Source: Planctomycetota bacterium
GTDB lineage: Bacteria > Planctomycetota > Phycisphaerae > WQYP01
NCBI GenBank assembly: GCA_021816165.1
Contig: JAKAYZ010000001.1
Span: 1-15,939, forward strand
Direction of reading: 5' to 3'
DNA length: 15,939 nt
This document shows, piece by piece, positions 15,574 to 15,939 of the stretch. A program made the translations under genes and the position numbers. The stretch's first letter is position 1. Every line of letters begins with the position of its first letter. A model generated the notes under the pieces. It saw only the letters and a program-made list of their open reading frames with translations. It was not told the origin of the DNA and ran no database searches.

Positions 15574-15750
15574 GAGAAATCGGTGCTAAATCGGCCACGG
15601 CACCAAGGGTTGAGGCTGGGTCGTGGGTGCTTTGAGACTTTATGTTTTTGTAACTGTTCACGGGCATCGGGCCGGTCCGGGCCACAATCCTCCTGAATGC
15701 AAATAGTGGGAACCTCTCCCGTGAGCCATCCAAGCACAAGACGCGCCCAA

Positions 15751-15939
15751 TTAAGTTTTGCATCCTGGGGGTTGGTGCGTGCTATAAAGGTAACAACAAA
15801 GAACTTGCCAAAACGACACGGACGCAGGCACTTGAGCAAGCGTATCCGCGCCGGGGAGCCCTGACGTGGAATTGCCGAATATGAGCTTGGAATCGCGGAC
15901 CTCCACAATCTTAAAAAGCGGATACTTTGCTTTTTGCCG
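15751..15939 (-). CDS. Possible C-terminal end of a gene entering from the right edge (weak)
   Basis: One minus-strand frame is open from the window edge for 62 codons to TAA at 15753-15751. Its first part reads like protein (KYPLFKIVEVRDSKLIFGN), the last 25 residues less so. No family is recognised. In another minus-strand frame 15468-15908 is also open and overlaps the yihY start, so neither is secure. The rest of 15574-15750 holds no feature I can support. Confidence 0.25.
   Translation of the reverse strand, partial: RQKAKYPLFKIVEVRDSKLIFGNSTSGLPGADTLAQVPASVSFWQVLCCYLYSTHQPPGCKT

Noticed and set aside
15515..15763. N-terminal extension of the YihY protein to an ATG at 15763
   Set aside because: The added 83 residues are compositionally odd, cover a good -10 sequence, and the ATG at 15514 has a well-placed GGAG.

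Overview
The window looks like ordinary chromosome of a moderately GC-rich Gram-negative bacterium. The gene mix (AddAB instead of RecBCD, a THUMP-like class I methyltransferase with a DPARR motif, an MsbA-type exporter, a stand-alone DUF58 protein, few strong Shine-Dalgarno sites, long structured gaps) would suit Planctomycetota, perhaps Phycisphaerae. That placement is an inference from gene content, not a marker-gene result. There is no plasmid, phage, CRISPR or tRNA signal.

Layout. 1-5044 (-): addB then addA (truncated by the window edge), overlapping by ATGA; together they form the helicase-nuclease that starts double-strand-break repair. 5141-5911 (+): tsaB, divergent from addB, for tRNA t6A modification. 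5929-7611 (-): a small ArsR-type regulator followed by the THUMP-like methyltransferase, probably one operon. 7612-8215: a gap of about 600 bases holding a candidate arsR operator and a rod-shaped candidate ncRNA followed by a T-run. 8216-12119 (+): an SDR oxidoreductase, an ABC exporter with a PDZ-like insert between its first two membrane helices, and a DUF58 protein. 12118-12396: a 279-bp fold-back element with perfect 28-bp terminal inverted repeats, starting on the DUF58 stop codon. 12504-12907 (+): a 27-residue Lys/Ser/Thr-rich protein with a near-ideal Shine-Dalgarno, a hairpin-rich leader, a hairpin-rich 3' region and an intrinsic terminator. 12907-15514 (-): a YihY/BrkB-family membrane protein and AnmK, a two-gene operon with a 13-base gap. 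15515-15939: the yihY promoter and no secure gene.

The protein genes are mostly housekeeping: DNA repair, tRNA and possibly other RNA modification, envelope transport and peptidoglycan recycling. The less familiar material lies in the gaps and in two unusual proteins: the exporter with the PDZ-like insert, the tiny histone-tail-like protein with its structured transcript, the fold-back element, and the candidate ncRNA upstream of the SDR gene.
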